Of a stretch of DNA of 64,000 nt, positions 1 through 8,867 are shown one piece after another. Position 1 is the first letter of the stretch; every line of letters begins with the position of its first letter. The position numbers and the translations under genes are program-made. The notes below the pieces were generated by a model. It was not told the DNA's origin. It worked only from the letters and a program-made list of their open reading frames with translations, and did not search any database. The DNA comes from Vreelandella olivaria. Lineage in GTDB: Bacteria; Pseudomonadota; Gammaproteobacteria; Pseudomonadales; Halomonadaceae. The stretch covers positions 4,774,001 through 4,838,000 of the forward strand of contig AP019416.1 in assembly GCA_004295565.1 (NCBI GenBank). The letters are read 5' to 3'.

Positions 1-1
1 C

Positions 2-271
2 ATCAAGTGTTTGCCAATATTGAAAACCGCTCTATCGGCAATCGATGCTTCACTGGCGGACGTCGTTATGTCACGCGTGTTTATCCAAGATCCGCAAGAT
101 GTACCAACTGTTATGGAAATTATCGGGCAAAAATTTAAAGGCGTTGATCCAGCCTCCACGGTAACGTGCCCCCCTCTGGGTTCAACCGTTTATAAAGTCG
201 AGCTCGAAGTCACTGCTTATAAAGGGGCTTCTCAAATAACAGCAGACATGATCAATACGACTGCAAAATAA
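2..271 (+). CDS. RidA/YjgF-family protein, 5' end outside window
   Basis: The open frame runs from the window edge to a TAA at 271, so the true start lies upstream. An internal TTG at 11 is not a convincing start. The visible 86-90 residues match the C-terminal two thirds of a RidA (YjgF/UK114) fold: an ASLADVV helix segment, then VFIQDPQDVPTVMEI, and a final strand with VELEVTAYK. Typical RidA proteins are about 130 aa and hydrolyse reactive enamine/imine intermediates made by PLP or flavin enzymes. The next gene downstream on the same strand is a DAO-type FAD oxidoreductase, which would produce imines, so a functional pair is plausible (inference). Family assignment is fairly secure; the substrate is unknown. 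Confidence 0.75.
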   Translation: MKCLPILKTALSAIDASLADVVMSRVFIQDPQDVPTVMEIIGQKFKGVDPASTVTCPPLGSTVYKVELEVTAYKGASQITADMINTTAK

Positions 272-355
272 GCAATTACTTACCCTGCTAGTGCGGCCTC
301 CCTAGGAGTCCGCACCTTCTAGTAGGCTAAGCACACTCCTAAGGACACCGGTTTT

Positions 356-1651
356 ATGGCTCCGTCAATAATCCCCGTCGAGACATCACAACATCTGCCT
401 GTTTCGACAACTGTTGTCATCATTGGCGGCGGTATTATCGGGCTCACCGCCGCTCTGACCTTGGCAGAGCGCAACATTCCCGTCGTCGTACTTGAAAAAG
501 GCCGAATTGCTTGCGAGCAGTCATCGCGCAATCTCGGCTGGATTCGCAAGACGAGCCGCCATGCAGAAGATATTCCTCTAGCCCAGGCCGCTGACCGCCT
601 GTGGGCAGAAATGCCTGAGCGTGTCGGTAGCGATGTCGGGTATCGGCAGTCAGGCATTATGTTTGTGGCCCGTACCGACGCCCAGATGGCAGGCTATGAA
701 AACTGGTTAAACGCTGTTCAGCATCTTTCATTGGACGCCCGACTGCTTAGTCTTCGTGAGATAAGCGATATGGTACCTGGTAACCGTAGCGACTGGGCTG
801 GTGGGATCTTCACCCCTTCAGATGGGCGAGCAGAACCGACGCTCGCCTCCAGCGCGATTGCTAAAGCAGCTATCGCCAAAGGAGCCGTTATTGTTGAAAA
901 TTGCGCAGTGCGCACATTATCGACATCCCGAGGCAAGGTCGACGGCGTGGTTACCGAAACGGGCGAAATTCGCTGCGATCAGGTACTTTTAGCAGGGGGC
1001 ATGTGGTCACGGCGTTTCTTGGGCAATCACGGTGTCTCGCTGCCTACGCTTCCTCTCATTAGCTCTGTTCTGCGCACAAAACCCATGGAAGGCCCCACTG
1101 ATATTGCGGTCGGTGCGCCCGATTTTTCATTTCGTAAGCATCGGGACGGTGGCTTTATTATCACTCAGCGAGGTGCGTTGGATGCACCGCTAACGCTGGA
1201 CCATTTACGGGTCGGCATGCACTACATGAAGTCGCTGCGTACCCAGCGTAACCTGCTACGAATAGGACTCAACAAGCATTTTTTCAAAGATTTAGCGCTG
1301 CCACGCCGCTGGTCAGCCACCCAACGCTCCCCCTTTGAACGCCTGCGGACGATAGATCCACCCGCGAACCCAACTCTCAACAACGAGGCGTTAAACAACC
1401 TGAAAGCAGCATGGCCAGCGTTCGAGCAAGCCGAAATCGAACAAACGTGGGCAGGCATGATCGATATTACACCGGACTCCAACCCAGTGATCGGTGCGGT
1501 GGACAAGCTTCCAGGGCTAATGGTGGCGACTGGGTTTTCCGGTCATGGATTTAGCACCTCGCCAGCCGCCGGGGAATTAGCAGCCGACCTTCTCTCTGGC
1601 AATCCACCGATCATCGACCCAACGCCCTATCGGTTTGATCGATTTTCATAA
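356..1651 (+). CDS. DAO-family FAD-dependent oxidoreductase (amino acid/amine dehydrogenase-like)
   Basis: Intact 431-aa protein. Residues 20-47 form a Rossmann FAD-binding motif (VIIGGGIIGL at about 21-30, acidic residue E47 closing the second strand). SSRNLGWIR follows at about 56-64, as in D-amino-acid dehydrogenase/glycine-oxidase relatives. The C-terminus has the usual second FAD contact (DSNPVIGAV, then GLMVATGFSGHGFSTSPAAG). No signal peptide or membrane helix is evident, so it is probably cytoplasmic. An AGGA about 10 nt before ATG356 supports the start. It lies about 85 bp after a RidA-family gene, which fits oxidation of an amine or amino acid to an imine followed by imine hydrolysis. 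The substrate cannot be told from sequence. It is convergent with the iac operon. Confidence 0.8.
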   Translation: MAPSIIPVETSQHLPVSTTVVIIGGGIIGLTAALTLAERNIPVVVLEKGRIACEQSSRNLGWIRKTSRHAEDIPLAQAADRLWAEMPERVGSDVGYRQSGIMFVARTDAQMAGYENWLNAVQHLSLDARLLSLREISDMVPGNRSDWAGGIFTPSDGRAEPTLASSAIAKAAIAKGAVIVENCAVRTLSTSRGKVDGVVTETGEIRCDQVLLAGGMWSRRFLGNHGVSLPTLPLISSVLRTKPMEGPTDIAVGAPDFSFRKHRDGGFIITQRGALDAPLTLDHLRVGMHYMKSLRTQRNLLRIGLNKHFFKDLALPRRWSATQRSPFERLRTIDPPANPTLNNEALNNLKAAWPAFEQAEIEQTWAGMIDITPDSNPVIGAVDKLPGLMVATGFSGHGFSTSPAAGELAADLLSGNPPIIDPTPYRFDRFS

Positions 1652-1925
1652 TGTTGGTTAAACCAGCGGCCGCGCGCTGACAAGTCTCGATGGCAGCTCC
1701 CTAAAAAAGCAGGCGTATCCACGGGTAAAGTAGCTGTGGTGGAAAAACCTGGCTTGTCATTCGCTTTACAAGGATTCGCAATAAAGGCCTGTGTACTGCA
1801 TTAAGCCGTAAGGCACGAAGATCATGCACTGGCGGCTGAGCTGGGCGGTCTCAAGCTCCGAGCGCAAAACGATTGTAAACGCTGAGTGCCGGGTACTGCT
1901 TTCTTTAGCACGTCAGCGAAAACCG

Positions 1926-2804
1926 CTAGGTATTGGTGCGTTCAGTGTCTCTCTTGGTCGCTTTCTCAACTATCAAAAAGTCAAAACTGGCCTTCCACAT
2001 CACGCCTTCTTCACTGCAAGGTAAGTAGTCGATTATTAAAGAGTCCTTCACCCCAAAAACAGCATCCGATGTAAGATAAGGATCTTCGGAGACGAATGTA
2101 TGTGTAACGATGCGTTCGTAGCGGCTATGGTTAAGCATGAAATGCATGTGGGCAGGACGCCAGGGGTGACGTCCGAGCAATGTCAGCATCTGTCCCACTG
2201 GGCCATCGTCCGGAATGGGATAAGGCACAGGTTTGATACCGGTGAACCAATAGCGGCCATCGGAACCGGTAATGAATACCCCGCGATTATTCCAGGTCGG
2301 CTGCTCCCCAGGTTGCTGGACATCGTAAAAGCCCTCGCTGTTGTCTGACCACACGTCGATTCGCACACCTTCGACAGGGTTACCGTCCAGATCAAGCACG
2401 CGGCCCTCGTAGAGACAGGTTTCTCCCTTACCGTCCAGGGAGATATTGGCGCCCATTTCCAGTACCGGTGCACCATCCACATGGAAGGGGCCGAAAACCG
2501 TATTCTCAGTAGCACCAGGGGGGCGGCGGTGCTGGATCGCATCTACCAACATCGAGACGCCTAGCGTATCAGAGAGCAAAATGAACTCCTGGCGTTTGTC
2601 ATCGCATATCTGACCGGTATGGGTAAGAAATTCAATCGCTGCTTCCCACTCCTCCTGGGTGAGTTCGACATCTTTGACGAAGCCATGTAGATGCTTGACC
2701 AGTGAGGCCATGACCTCTTGCAAGCGCGGAGCGGTCTCTTTACCCATGCGACCGTTAACTATCTCAATGGAGTTTTCTTCAGTGAAATAATCTATTCTGG
2801 TCAT
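1926..2804 (-). CDS. Intradiol ring-cleavage dioxygenase, hydroxyquinol 1,2-dioxygenase type
   Basis: Intact 292-aa non-heme Fe(III) intradiol dioxygenase. It has the N-terminal helical dimerisation domain of the catechol/hydroxyquinol dioxygenase group (residues 1-100, including THTGQICDDKRQEFILLSD). The catalytic beta-sandwich carries the four expected iron ligands: Tyr160 (GFYDVQ), Tyr195 (PYPIPDDGPVG), His219 and His221 (RPAHMHF). The stretch ENTVFGPFHVDGAP is more typical of hydroxyquinol 1,2-dioxygenases than of CatA. The predicted reaction is 1,2,4-trihydroxybenzene to maleylacetate; activity on catechol cannot be excluded. It is the last gene of the minus-strand iac operon, 45 bp after the maleylacetate reductase gene, which strengthens the hydroxyquinol reading. 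Confidence 0.85.
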   Translation of the reverse strand: MTRIDYFTEENSIEIVNGRMGKETAPRLQEVMASLVKHLHGFVKDVELTQEEWEAAIEFLTHTGQICDDKRQEFILLSDTLGVSMLVDAIQHRRPPGATENTVFGPFHVDGAPVLEMGANISLDGKGETCLYEGRVLDLDGNPVEGVRIDVWSDNSEGFYDVQQPGEQPTWNNRGVFITGSDGRYWFTGIKPVPYPIPDDGPVGQMLTLLGRHPWRPAHMHFMLNHSRYERIVTHTFVSEDPYLTSDAVFGVKDSLIIDYLPCSEEGVMWKASFDFLIVEKATKRDTERTNT

Positions 2805-2849
2805 ACTGTTTTTTCCTTGCGGGGGCTCGCTTCGGCAAGCCCTGCTTGA

Positions 2850-3906
2850 TCATTCGGGGCGGGCACCGCTCCAGGCATGCTGTAACAGCTCACGTACCGC
2901 TTCTTGCTCGACCGGCTGAGGGTTCCAGTAGGGGTTCTTCATCGCCAGACCAGTAGCCAGATCCAGCTCGGCCTCGGTCAACCCTAGTTCCTTGAGCGCC
3001 AGGGGGGCACCTAGGGATCTGGCAAAGTCGTAAAGCCCGCCACCCAGTTCACCACCAAATAGTTCGGCAACGGGTGTGAGTACATCTTTGCAGCCCGAGC
3101 GTTGTAGGCCACTGTATGAGCTAGCATGATGGCATGGGTTTCGGCGTGGGGCAGGTTGAAGCTCCCGCCCAAGGTATGACACAGCTTGTGGTGCAGAGCC
3201 ATACCAACTGTGCCCAGCACGGTACCGCATAACCAGGAACCGTAGAGAGCTTTGCTGCGAGCTTCCACGTCTTCTGGCCGCTCAACGATTGCGGGCAGAG
3301 CTGCCTTAAGGCTGCGAATACCCTCCATAGCCATCAGCGTGGTGATAGGGTTGCGATCTTTGGCGTACAGCCCCTCCACAGCGTGGGCCATGGCGTTTAG
3401 ACCGCTGGTCACGCTCATCGATACCGGCAGCCCTAGAGTCAACTCGGCGTCGTAGATCACTACTTCAGGCAGAATCGAGACATCCTTAACGGTAGTCTTC
3501 ACACCGTTCTCTGTCTGTCCCAGTATCGGAGTAACCTCCGATCCGGCGTAAGTAGTGGCTACGACAACTTGAGGCGCATTATTACGGTAAGCGATCGCCT
3601 TGCCTAAACCAATAGTGGAGCCTCCCCCTAGCGCGACCACACAGTCAGCGTTCACTGCGGTAAAGGCTGCCATTGCTTGCTCAGTCACCTCTACAGGGTA
3701 TGCATAGCCGCTTCGCTAAAGACGCCAGCGCCAAGTTCCCCCAACTGATGCCTAAGGCGCTCGGCATCCTCCCGCTGAAAAGGAGTCGACAGTACCAGCG
3801 CTCGGGTACACTTCAGCCGGCGTACCTCATCAGCAATTTGCGCCAAACTGCCAGGGCCAAAAACAATACGTGCAGGATGGGCAGAATATAAAAAAGAATA
3901 TGGCAT
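2850..3906 (-). CDS. Maleylacetate reductase (frameshifted as read)
   Basis: Iron-alcohol-dehydrogenase-like fold of about 350 aa, split over three frames. The N-terminal part (3906-3691) has HPARIVFGPGSL, the middle (3688-about 3110) has GGGSTIGLGKAIAYR, ATTYAGSEVTPILGQTENG and HHKLCHTLGGSFNLPHAETHAI, and the C-terminal part runs from about 3110 to 2850. These segments are diagnostic of maleylacetate reductases (GGGS NAD(P)-binding loop, metal-site His residues in HHKLCHTLGG and NLPHAETH). The breaks near 3690 and 3110 both look like one missing base. Role: NAD(P)H reduction of maleylacetate to 3-oxoadipate, which enters the pca genes at 53-56 kb. It lies directly upstream of the hydroxyquinol dioxygenase in the same operon. 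Confidence 0.85.
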
Positions 3907-3997
3907 GCGCTTACCTAGCCTGTTTAGGGAATGCAGGGGCTCAAGGTATAGTCATAACGAGCCCACAAAGCTTTTAATAACCTTAAAAGTTATATAA

Positions 3998-4563
3998 TCA
4001 GGGTTTGAGCAACATGGATTGAGAAGGAAAGTCAGACGCCCAACCTTCCTTAAGAGGTGCAACAAACACATTCTCTGTACGCGTCCTAGTAATTCTCCAT
4101 TTACCATCAGACTCTTTGCGAAAACCATTATTCAATCTTGATGAGCGAAGCAGTGCCTTACCATCAGAGAATATCCAGGGTTGGCAGTGTACCCACTGAC
4201 CTTCAGCTGTATCACCAGTCACATGAATTTGCTCTGATGTCAGATAGTGAACATTTAGCAACAGCTTGGGGTCTTGGTCTTTTTCCAAAATCCTTCGAAA
4301 TGCTTTCGAATGGCAGCAGCCCCTTCTGCGCGACCAAATTGATTATCGTAATATTCTCCAACGCCTTCCCATACGGCATCCTCTGTATACAAATCCATAA
4401 TCAAATCAATTCGCTCATTATCACTTTGCACGCCATACTCTGGGATCGGCGTGTCACATAAAAACATATAACGTGCTTGAATACGGCGAATGTCAGCTTC
4501 TGCTTCGAGTATCTCAATACGTGATACCAATGCTTTCAGTTCGCTATCAGATACTTGTGTCAT
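3998..4563 (-). CDS. iacI: SnoaL/NTF2-like protein, IacI-like (frameshifted as read)
   Basis: Small alpha+beta cone-fold protein of about 187 aa. The N-terminal half (4563-about 4270) contains EADIRRIQARYMFLCD and DLYTEDAVWEGVG, typical of SnoaL-like proteins and dioxygenase beta-like proteins. The C-terminal half continues in another frame from about 4288 (HYLTSEQIHVTGDTAEGQW, then WRITRTRTENVFV). The break falls in a run of A in FWKK, one base missing. A GGAG lies about 6 nt before ATG4563. Its place after the flavin reductase and among iacA-H homologues suggests it is IacI, whose exact role in IAA degradation is not settled. The fold is seen; the gene name rests on context. Confidence 0.65.
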
Positions 4564-4669
4564 GTTAATCTCCAGGTTTTTCGACGCGAAAAATACGCCA
4601 TCTGTCTTGTAATTATTAGCCTTAAGAAAGTACTGATTTCTAAAGCCTACTTGCCAATGAATTCAATGT

Positions 4670-5599
4670 TTAAGTAGCAGTACCAAGGCGTTCTATTACT
4701 CGCCCTAACCCTGATTTGATTGTGCTTATCTCGGTTGACTCCAAGCTTTCGAAGAGACGTTGCTCGTAGTCATCTGCCATAGCCAATAATCGCAGCGCTA
4801 ACGTCTCTCCTGCTTCGCTGAGCAGGACGCTTCCATCGTTTGCTAAAGTCACTAGTGCACGCTCTTGTAGCCCATTCAATGTATCGTCGAGATCCGCAAT
4901 AGGCTGGGCCACAGACCGGGCCAAATCTTCGACCCCTAGAACGCCACGATCTGCCAGTAAGGTCAGTACTCGCCATTCATTGTCATTGACTCCGAGGCTG
5001 GCGAGCCGAGGATAGAAATCGCCACGATAGGCGGCGAGGGCTTCGCGCATCAGGTAGAGCAGATGCTTACCCAAACGACCATTCAAGGAACTCTGTTCAT
5101 TCACAGGTAACAACATGGGATGCGGTTCAGGCACCGCATAACGGCCATTGTGGAACACGAGCGCGCTGCCCGCGTCCCGATAAGCATAACGCACCACTTC
5201 ACCAACAATAATAAGGTGATCCCCACCCTCATAGACGTTCCAGGTACGGCACTCAAAATGGGCCGCCGCCTCTGTTATCTTGGCGGCTCCACCAACCCCC
5301 TCCTCAAAGGTGATGTTGGCAAACTTGTCCTCGCCACGGCTTGCAAAACGATTTGAGATATCGACTTGGGCATTGCTCAGCACATTGACGACGAAATGTT
5401 CAGCAACTTGATACGTAGCGAGACTGTGGGCCCCTTTATCTATGCTCCACAGGATCAACGGCGGATCCATCGACACCGCATTGAAGCTACTCGCGGTGAC
5501 GCCAAAATTTTCACCGTTGGCATTGCGGGTAGTTACCACCGTGACGCCAGTAGCAAACTTGCCTAGGGCGCGACGGAAATCTCTTGCATCAAAGCTCAT
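4670..5599 (-). CDS. iacG: Flavin reductase with C-terminal MarR-like domain (IacG / HPAH C1 type)
   Basis: Intact 309-aa protein with two parts. Residues 1 to about 165 are a flavin reductase domain (FRRALGKFATGVTVVTT, GVTASSFNAVSMDPPLILWS, HFVVNVLS, GDHLIIVGEV). Residues about 170-309 are a winged-helix MarR-like domain (LGKHLLYLMREALAAYR, NEWRVLTLLADRG, VEDLARSVAQ). This architecture is known from the reductase component C1 of Acinetobacter p-hydroxyphenylacetate 3-hydroxylase, where the MarR-like tail binds the aromatic substrate and controls reductase activity. Here the partner would be the acyl-CoA-dehydrogenase-fold oxygenase IacA, same fold class as HPAH C2. The likely job is to supply reduced flavin to IacA, perhaps stimulated by the indole substrate (inference). 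GGAG precedes ATG5599. Confidence 0.8.
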   Translation of the reverse strand: MSFDARDFRRALGKFATGVTVVTTRNANGENFGVTASSFNAVSMDPPLILWSIDKGAHSLATYQVAEHFVVNVLSNAQVDISNRFASRGEDKFANITFEEGVGGAAKITEAAAHFECRTWNVYEGGDHLIIVGEVVRYAYRDAGSALVFHNGRYAVPEPHPMLLPVNEQSSLNGRLGKHLLYLMREALAAYRGDFYPRLASLGVNDNEWRVLTLLADRGVLGVEDLARSVAQPIADLDDTLNGLQERALVTLANDGSVLLSEAGETLALRLLAMADDYEQRLFESLESTEISTIKSGLGRVIERLGTAT

Positions 5600-5631
5600 T
5601 TTTCATTCTCCAGCGTATTTATTGTTATGAA

Positions 5632-5823
5632 TCAGCGCCCTAGCTTCTCGCCGGTGACGCCACCAATCCCATACTCGCTCTTGGGCACCTCACTAATAAT
5701 TACCCGTACATTCTCTTTGGGTGCACTCAGCGAAGAGACCACGGCATCCGTGACTTCGCTGATCAGGGACTCCTTCTGCTGCTGTGTCCGGCCTGACATC
5801 ATGTAAACGTGAACGGTAGGCAT
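5632..5823 (-). CDS. 4-oxalocrotonate tautomerase family protein
   Basis: 63-aa tautomerase starting MPTVHVYMMSGRTQQQKESL, with the catalytic N-terminal proline after the initiator Met and the typical length of 4-OT. ATG5823 has a GAGG about 7 nt upstream. As read, the frame is open into the preceding dctP gene, giving a DctP-tautomerase fusion. One extra T in the TTTT run at about 5868-5871 would create a TAA and separate the two genes, so the fusion is probably artificial. Proline must be N-terminal for catalysis, which also argues for a free protein. The function may be tautomerisation of an oxo-acid or enol in the lower pathway; the substrate is unknown. Confidence 0.75.
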   Translation of the reverse strand: MPTVHVYMMSGRTQQQKESLISEVTDAVVSSLSAPKENVRVIISEVPKSEYGIGGVTGEKLGR

Positions 5824-5866
5824 CGCGATCCTCATTATCCGTATTGGAGCGGTTGGCTCTGGGTGG

Positions 5867-6893
5867 TTAAAAGCGGTTAGCTCACGGTACTCGTCATAGC
5901 GCTCGCTAAAGTTTTGATACGACTCAATCGCCTCGGCAAAGTCGCTATCACGCTGAGCCGCTTCGTCCAACACCTCCTCTGTGGCCAACTGCAAGGCAGC
6001 CAACACCTCTTCAGGGAAGCGCTCAACGGTCACTCCGGCACTGCGAAACTCTTCAAGAGCGGCTGACTGCGCCTGCATATCATGAGCAAACATGCGAATG
6101 CTCAGATCACTACAAGCATTGCGCACGGCCAAACGCTGGCTCTCTGCCAAACCTGCCCAGACGTCGGCGTTGACCAGCAACTCATTGAGGCTGCCGGGCT
6201 GATGCCAACCAGGGAAGTAGTAGTGCTTGGCAACTTCATAGAAACCGGCACTGGTATCGATAGTGGGAAAACTGAGTTCAGCAGCACCGATACGACCCGT
6301 ATCAAGCCCCAGAAACGTCTCGCCAGCAGGAATGGACACCGGCGACACGCCCAAGCGACTCATCACCTCTCCCCCCAGACCACTAATGCGCATGCTCATG
6401 CCATTGAGGTCTTCAACACTGCTGATCTCCTCGGTGAACCATCCGCCCGCTTCAGAGATCATGCTGCCGCAGGGAATCGGCACGACATTATGGGGAGCGT
6501 ACAGCGCCTCCCACAGTTCGAGACCGCCACCGCCATACAGCCAGGACAGGTACTTCGGCACATCGGGGCCGAAGGGAGCTTTTGAAACAGCGCAGCGGCC
6601 GGAATCTGACCTGCCCAGTAGCTGGCGGCCGACCAACCTGCGTCCAGGCTGCCGTTACCGACGTTCTCAAGAATTTCGAAAGGGGGTGAAAAGGATCCGG
6701 CATCATAAGGGGTGAAGGTCAGCTCCCCGTTGGTCGCCGTGGCGACATCCTCAACAAAGCGATGTATTGAGGTATCGATGACCTCAAGACTGAAGGGAAA
6801 AGCGGATTGCAGGGTCAAATTCTGGGCCATCGCGGTGGAGGCGAGTAGTGACGCGCCAGTACCGATAATGGTGCTCTTCAAAGATAGCTTCAT
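5867..6893 (-). CDS. dctP: TRAP transporter substrate-binding protein DctP (P1, frameshifted as read)
   Basis: Periplasmic binding protein with a signal peptide (MKLSLKSTIIGTGASLLASTAMA) and the DctP pattern LTLQSAFPFSLEVIDTSIHRF, then GSLDAGWSAASYWAGQIPAAALF. One base is missing near 6595 (after AALF), and the rest follows in a second frame: KAPFGPDVPKYLSWLYGGGG, IRISGLGGEVMSRLGVSPV, WHQPGSLNELLVN. The size and the W-Q-P-G segment resemble the DctP subgroup for organic or aromatic acids. AGGAG lies 7 nt before ATG6893. It follows dctQ1-dctM1 in the operon. The end at 5867 assumes one lost T; otherwise it reads through into the tautomerase. The ligand is probably the indole-acetate-type substrate of the operon (inference). 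Confidence 0.8.
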
Positions 6894-6982
6894 GGTGTTA
6901 ACTCCTGTTCTATTTGTTTCGTAAGTTCTATTTCTTAAGTTCTATTTCTTAAGTGCTGTGCGGTGACGGTTGAGGCAACGGC

Positions 6983-8304
6983 TTACAGCATGAGCAGCCC
7001 CGGAAACAGCAGGATCAGTAGCAAGACGAACAGTTGAATGGCGATGAAGGGCAGTACGCCTCGATAAATATCCAGGGTGGCCACGCGATCACCCACGGCT
7101 CCTTTCAAATAGAAGAGCGATACGCCGAATGGGGGAGTAAGAAAGGAAGTCTGCAAGTTGATCGCAAACAGAATGGCAAACCACACCAGCAGCGCCCCAC
7201 CGGTAAGCCCATTCGACAATTCCAGCTGGGTGATGATGGGCACAAAGATAGGCATCAGAATCAGGGATATTTCCAGCCAGTCCAGGAAGAACCCCAGCAC
7301 GAAGACCAGCAATAGGATGAGGATTAACACGCTCCAGCTGCCTCCCCATCAGCCCCAAGCTACTGCGAATTAAGCCATCACCGCCGACCCCTTTAAAAAT
7401 TAGCGAGAAGCAGGTCGCCGTAATGACCAACATCATAATCATGGCCGTCGATACCACGGTCTCTCGCCGCTGTCATGACCGATTCCACATCGATTTTCTG
7501 CATGACACCGGCAAACCCCAACACCGCCAGCACGCCAACACCGCTAGCCTCCGTAGGCGTCGCCACTCCATAGACGATGGTGCCCAGCACGATGGGGATC
7601 AGTACGAGGAAGGGAAACAACGCCAGCAGGTTGCGCCAAACGCCGCCACCTTGCTGCTCATCTGGGCGTTTGATATCCGTTAAAGGTGAGTGCCGCTGCC
7701 CCCATGCAAGGGCAAGCGAATAGAGGGTGTAGAGCAGTAGCAGCAAAGCACTCGGGATCAAGGCAGCCTTGAACAGATGGCCAACGGGTACCGACACCAG
7801 GCTGGATAGAATGATCAGCATCACGGAAGGCGGCATCAGAATGGCGAGCGTCCCCGAGGCTGAAATGAGCCCCGCCGACGCCGATGCTGAGTAGCCAGCA
7901 TCGAGCATCCGAGGCAGCGCCAGTACCGCCAGCAGGACAACGGATGCACCAACAACGCCTGTGGTGGCCGCCATCAACCCGCCGATGAACAGCACCGTCA
8001 GCGCGAGATGGCCAGGAAGCCTGCGCAGCAAGCGTTCACTGACGCGGAAAGCATCACGAGCCAAGCCGGTTCGCTCCAACAGCAACCCCATCATGATGAA
8101 CATCGGTATAGCGACGTAGAGCCAGTTGCTCAGCGCATTCGCGTAAACGCGCGTCAACATGAGATTGGAGAAGGCCAAGGGGAGATCTGAAAACAGCAGA
8201 AAAATGGCCGACACCCCACCCAACACCAGTGCCACCGGATAGCCCGACAAAATGCCCGCGAACAGCAGCAAGACCATGGAGAGCGGCATCCAGAGTTCAA
8301 GCAT
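6983..8304 (-). CDS. dctM: TRAP transporter large permease DctM (M1, frameshifted as read)
   Basis: Roughly 435-aa, about 12-helix permease. The N-terminal frame (8304-about 7465) has IPMFIMMGLLLERTGLARD, GVVGASVVLLAVLALPRML and GTLAILMPPSVMLIIL, the DctM family signature. A break near 7465 leads to ETVVSTAMIMMLVITATCFSLIF, and a second near 7325 leads to LVFVLGFFLDWLEISLILMPIF and TSFLTPPFGVSLFYLKGA. Both breaks read as one extra base or two lost. Its ATG overlaps the end of dctQ1 by 8 nt, the normal translational coupling of TRAP QM pairs. Confidence 0.85.
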
Positions 8305-8843
8305 GATCCGACCTCCCTGATGCTAATAACCAGACTCGCCTCACTAACAGATACACCAGCACCGCCAAAACCAGGGTGATACCGATAGGCAGGGTGGCCT
8401 TGATAACGTATATGTCCGTCAGCCCCCATCTGTCGAGCGCTCACTGGTCAGGTAGGCGCGCTCGGCAAATTGATAGGCGGGCAGCAGTAGCAACGCAAAG
8501 AAAGGAATACCGAACAGTGCATGCCCGACAATATCGATCCCATGCCGGTAGCGCGCCGATAGACGGGAGTGAAACACATCAACCCTAACGTGCCGGTCCA
8601 GCAGCAAGACTGGGGCGATAGCCATCATGATGGCCACTGCAAAAAGCAGTACCTGTATTCCCATCAAAGAGTTGAACGTAATGGCTCCCCCACCAGCCAA
8701 TGGGGCGTTTCAAACGCAATGAGTTGCGACACTCCCAACAGGTGCATCAACACCCCCGCACCGATGACAAAGGCGATCAGTAACAGGCAGAGGCCACACA
8801 GATTCAGTATCGGATCACAGAGTCTTGTTTTGACGGTGTGCAT
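8297..8843 (-). CDS. dctQ: TRAP transporter small permease DctQ (Q1, frameshifted as read)
   Basis: Four-helix membrane protein assembled from three frames: 8843-about 8700 (CGLCLLLIAFVIGAGVLMHLL), 8700-8420 (GIQVLLFAVAIMMAIAPVLLLD, RHVRVDVFHSRLSARYRHGID, FGIPFFALLLLPAYQFAERAY) and about 8425-8297 (LPIGITLVLAVLVYLLVRRVW). Both breaks fit one G missing from a G5 run. The RVDVF motif after the second helix and the charged loop match DctQ. It sits 24 bp after iacF and overlaps dctM1. It joins DctM1 in the inner membrane. Confidence 0.8.
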
Positions 8844-8867
8844 GCGGTTTCCCTTTACGCTGGCAGA

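Noticed and set aside
1652-1925. Possible small gene or IS remnant between the FAD oxidoreductase and the hydroxyquinol dioxygenase
   Set aside because: Short ORFs exist, but none has a start signal or family likeness, and no inverted repeats were found.
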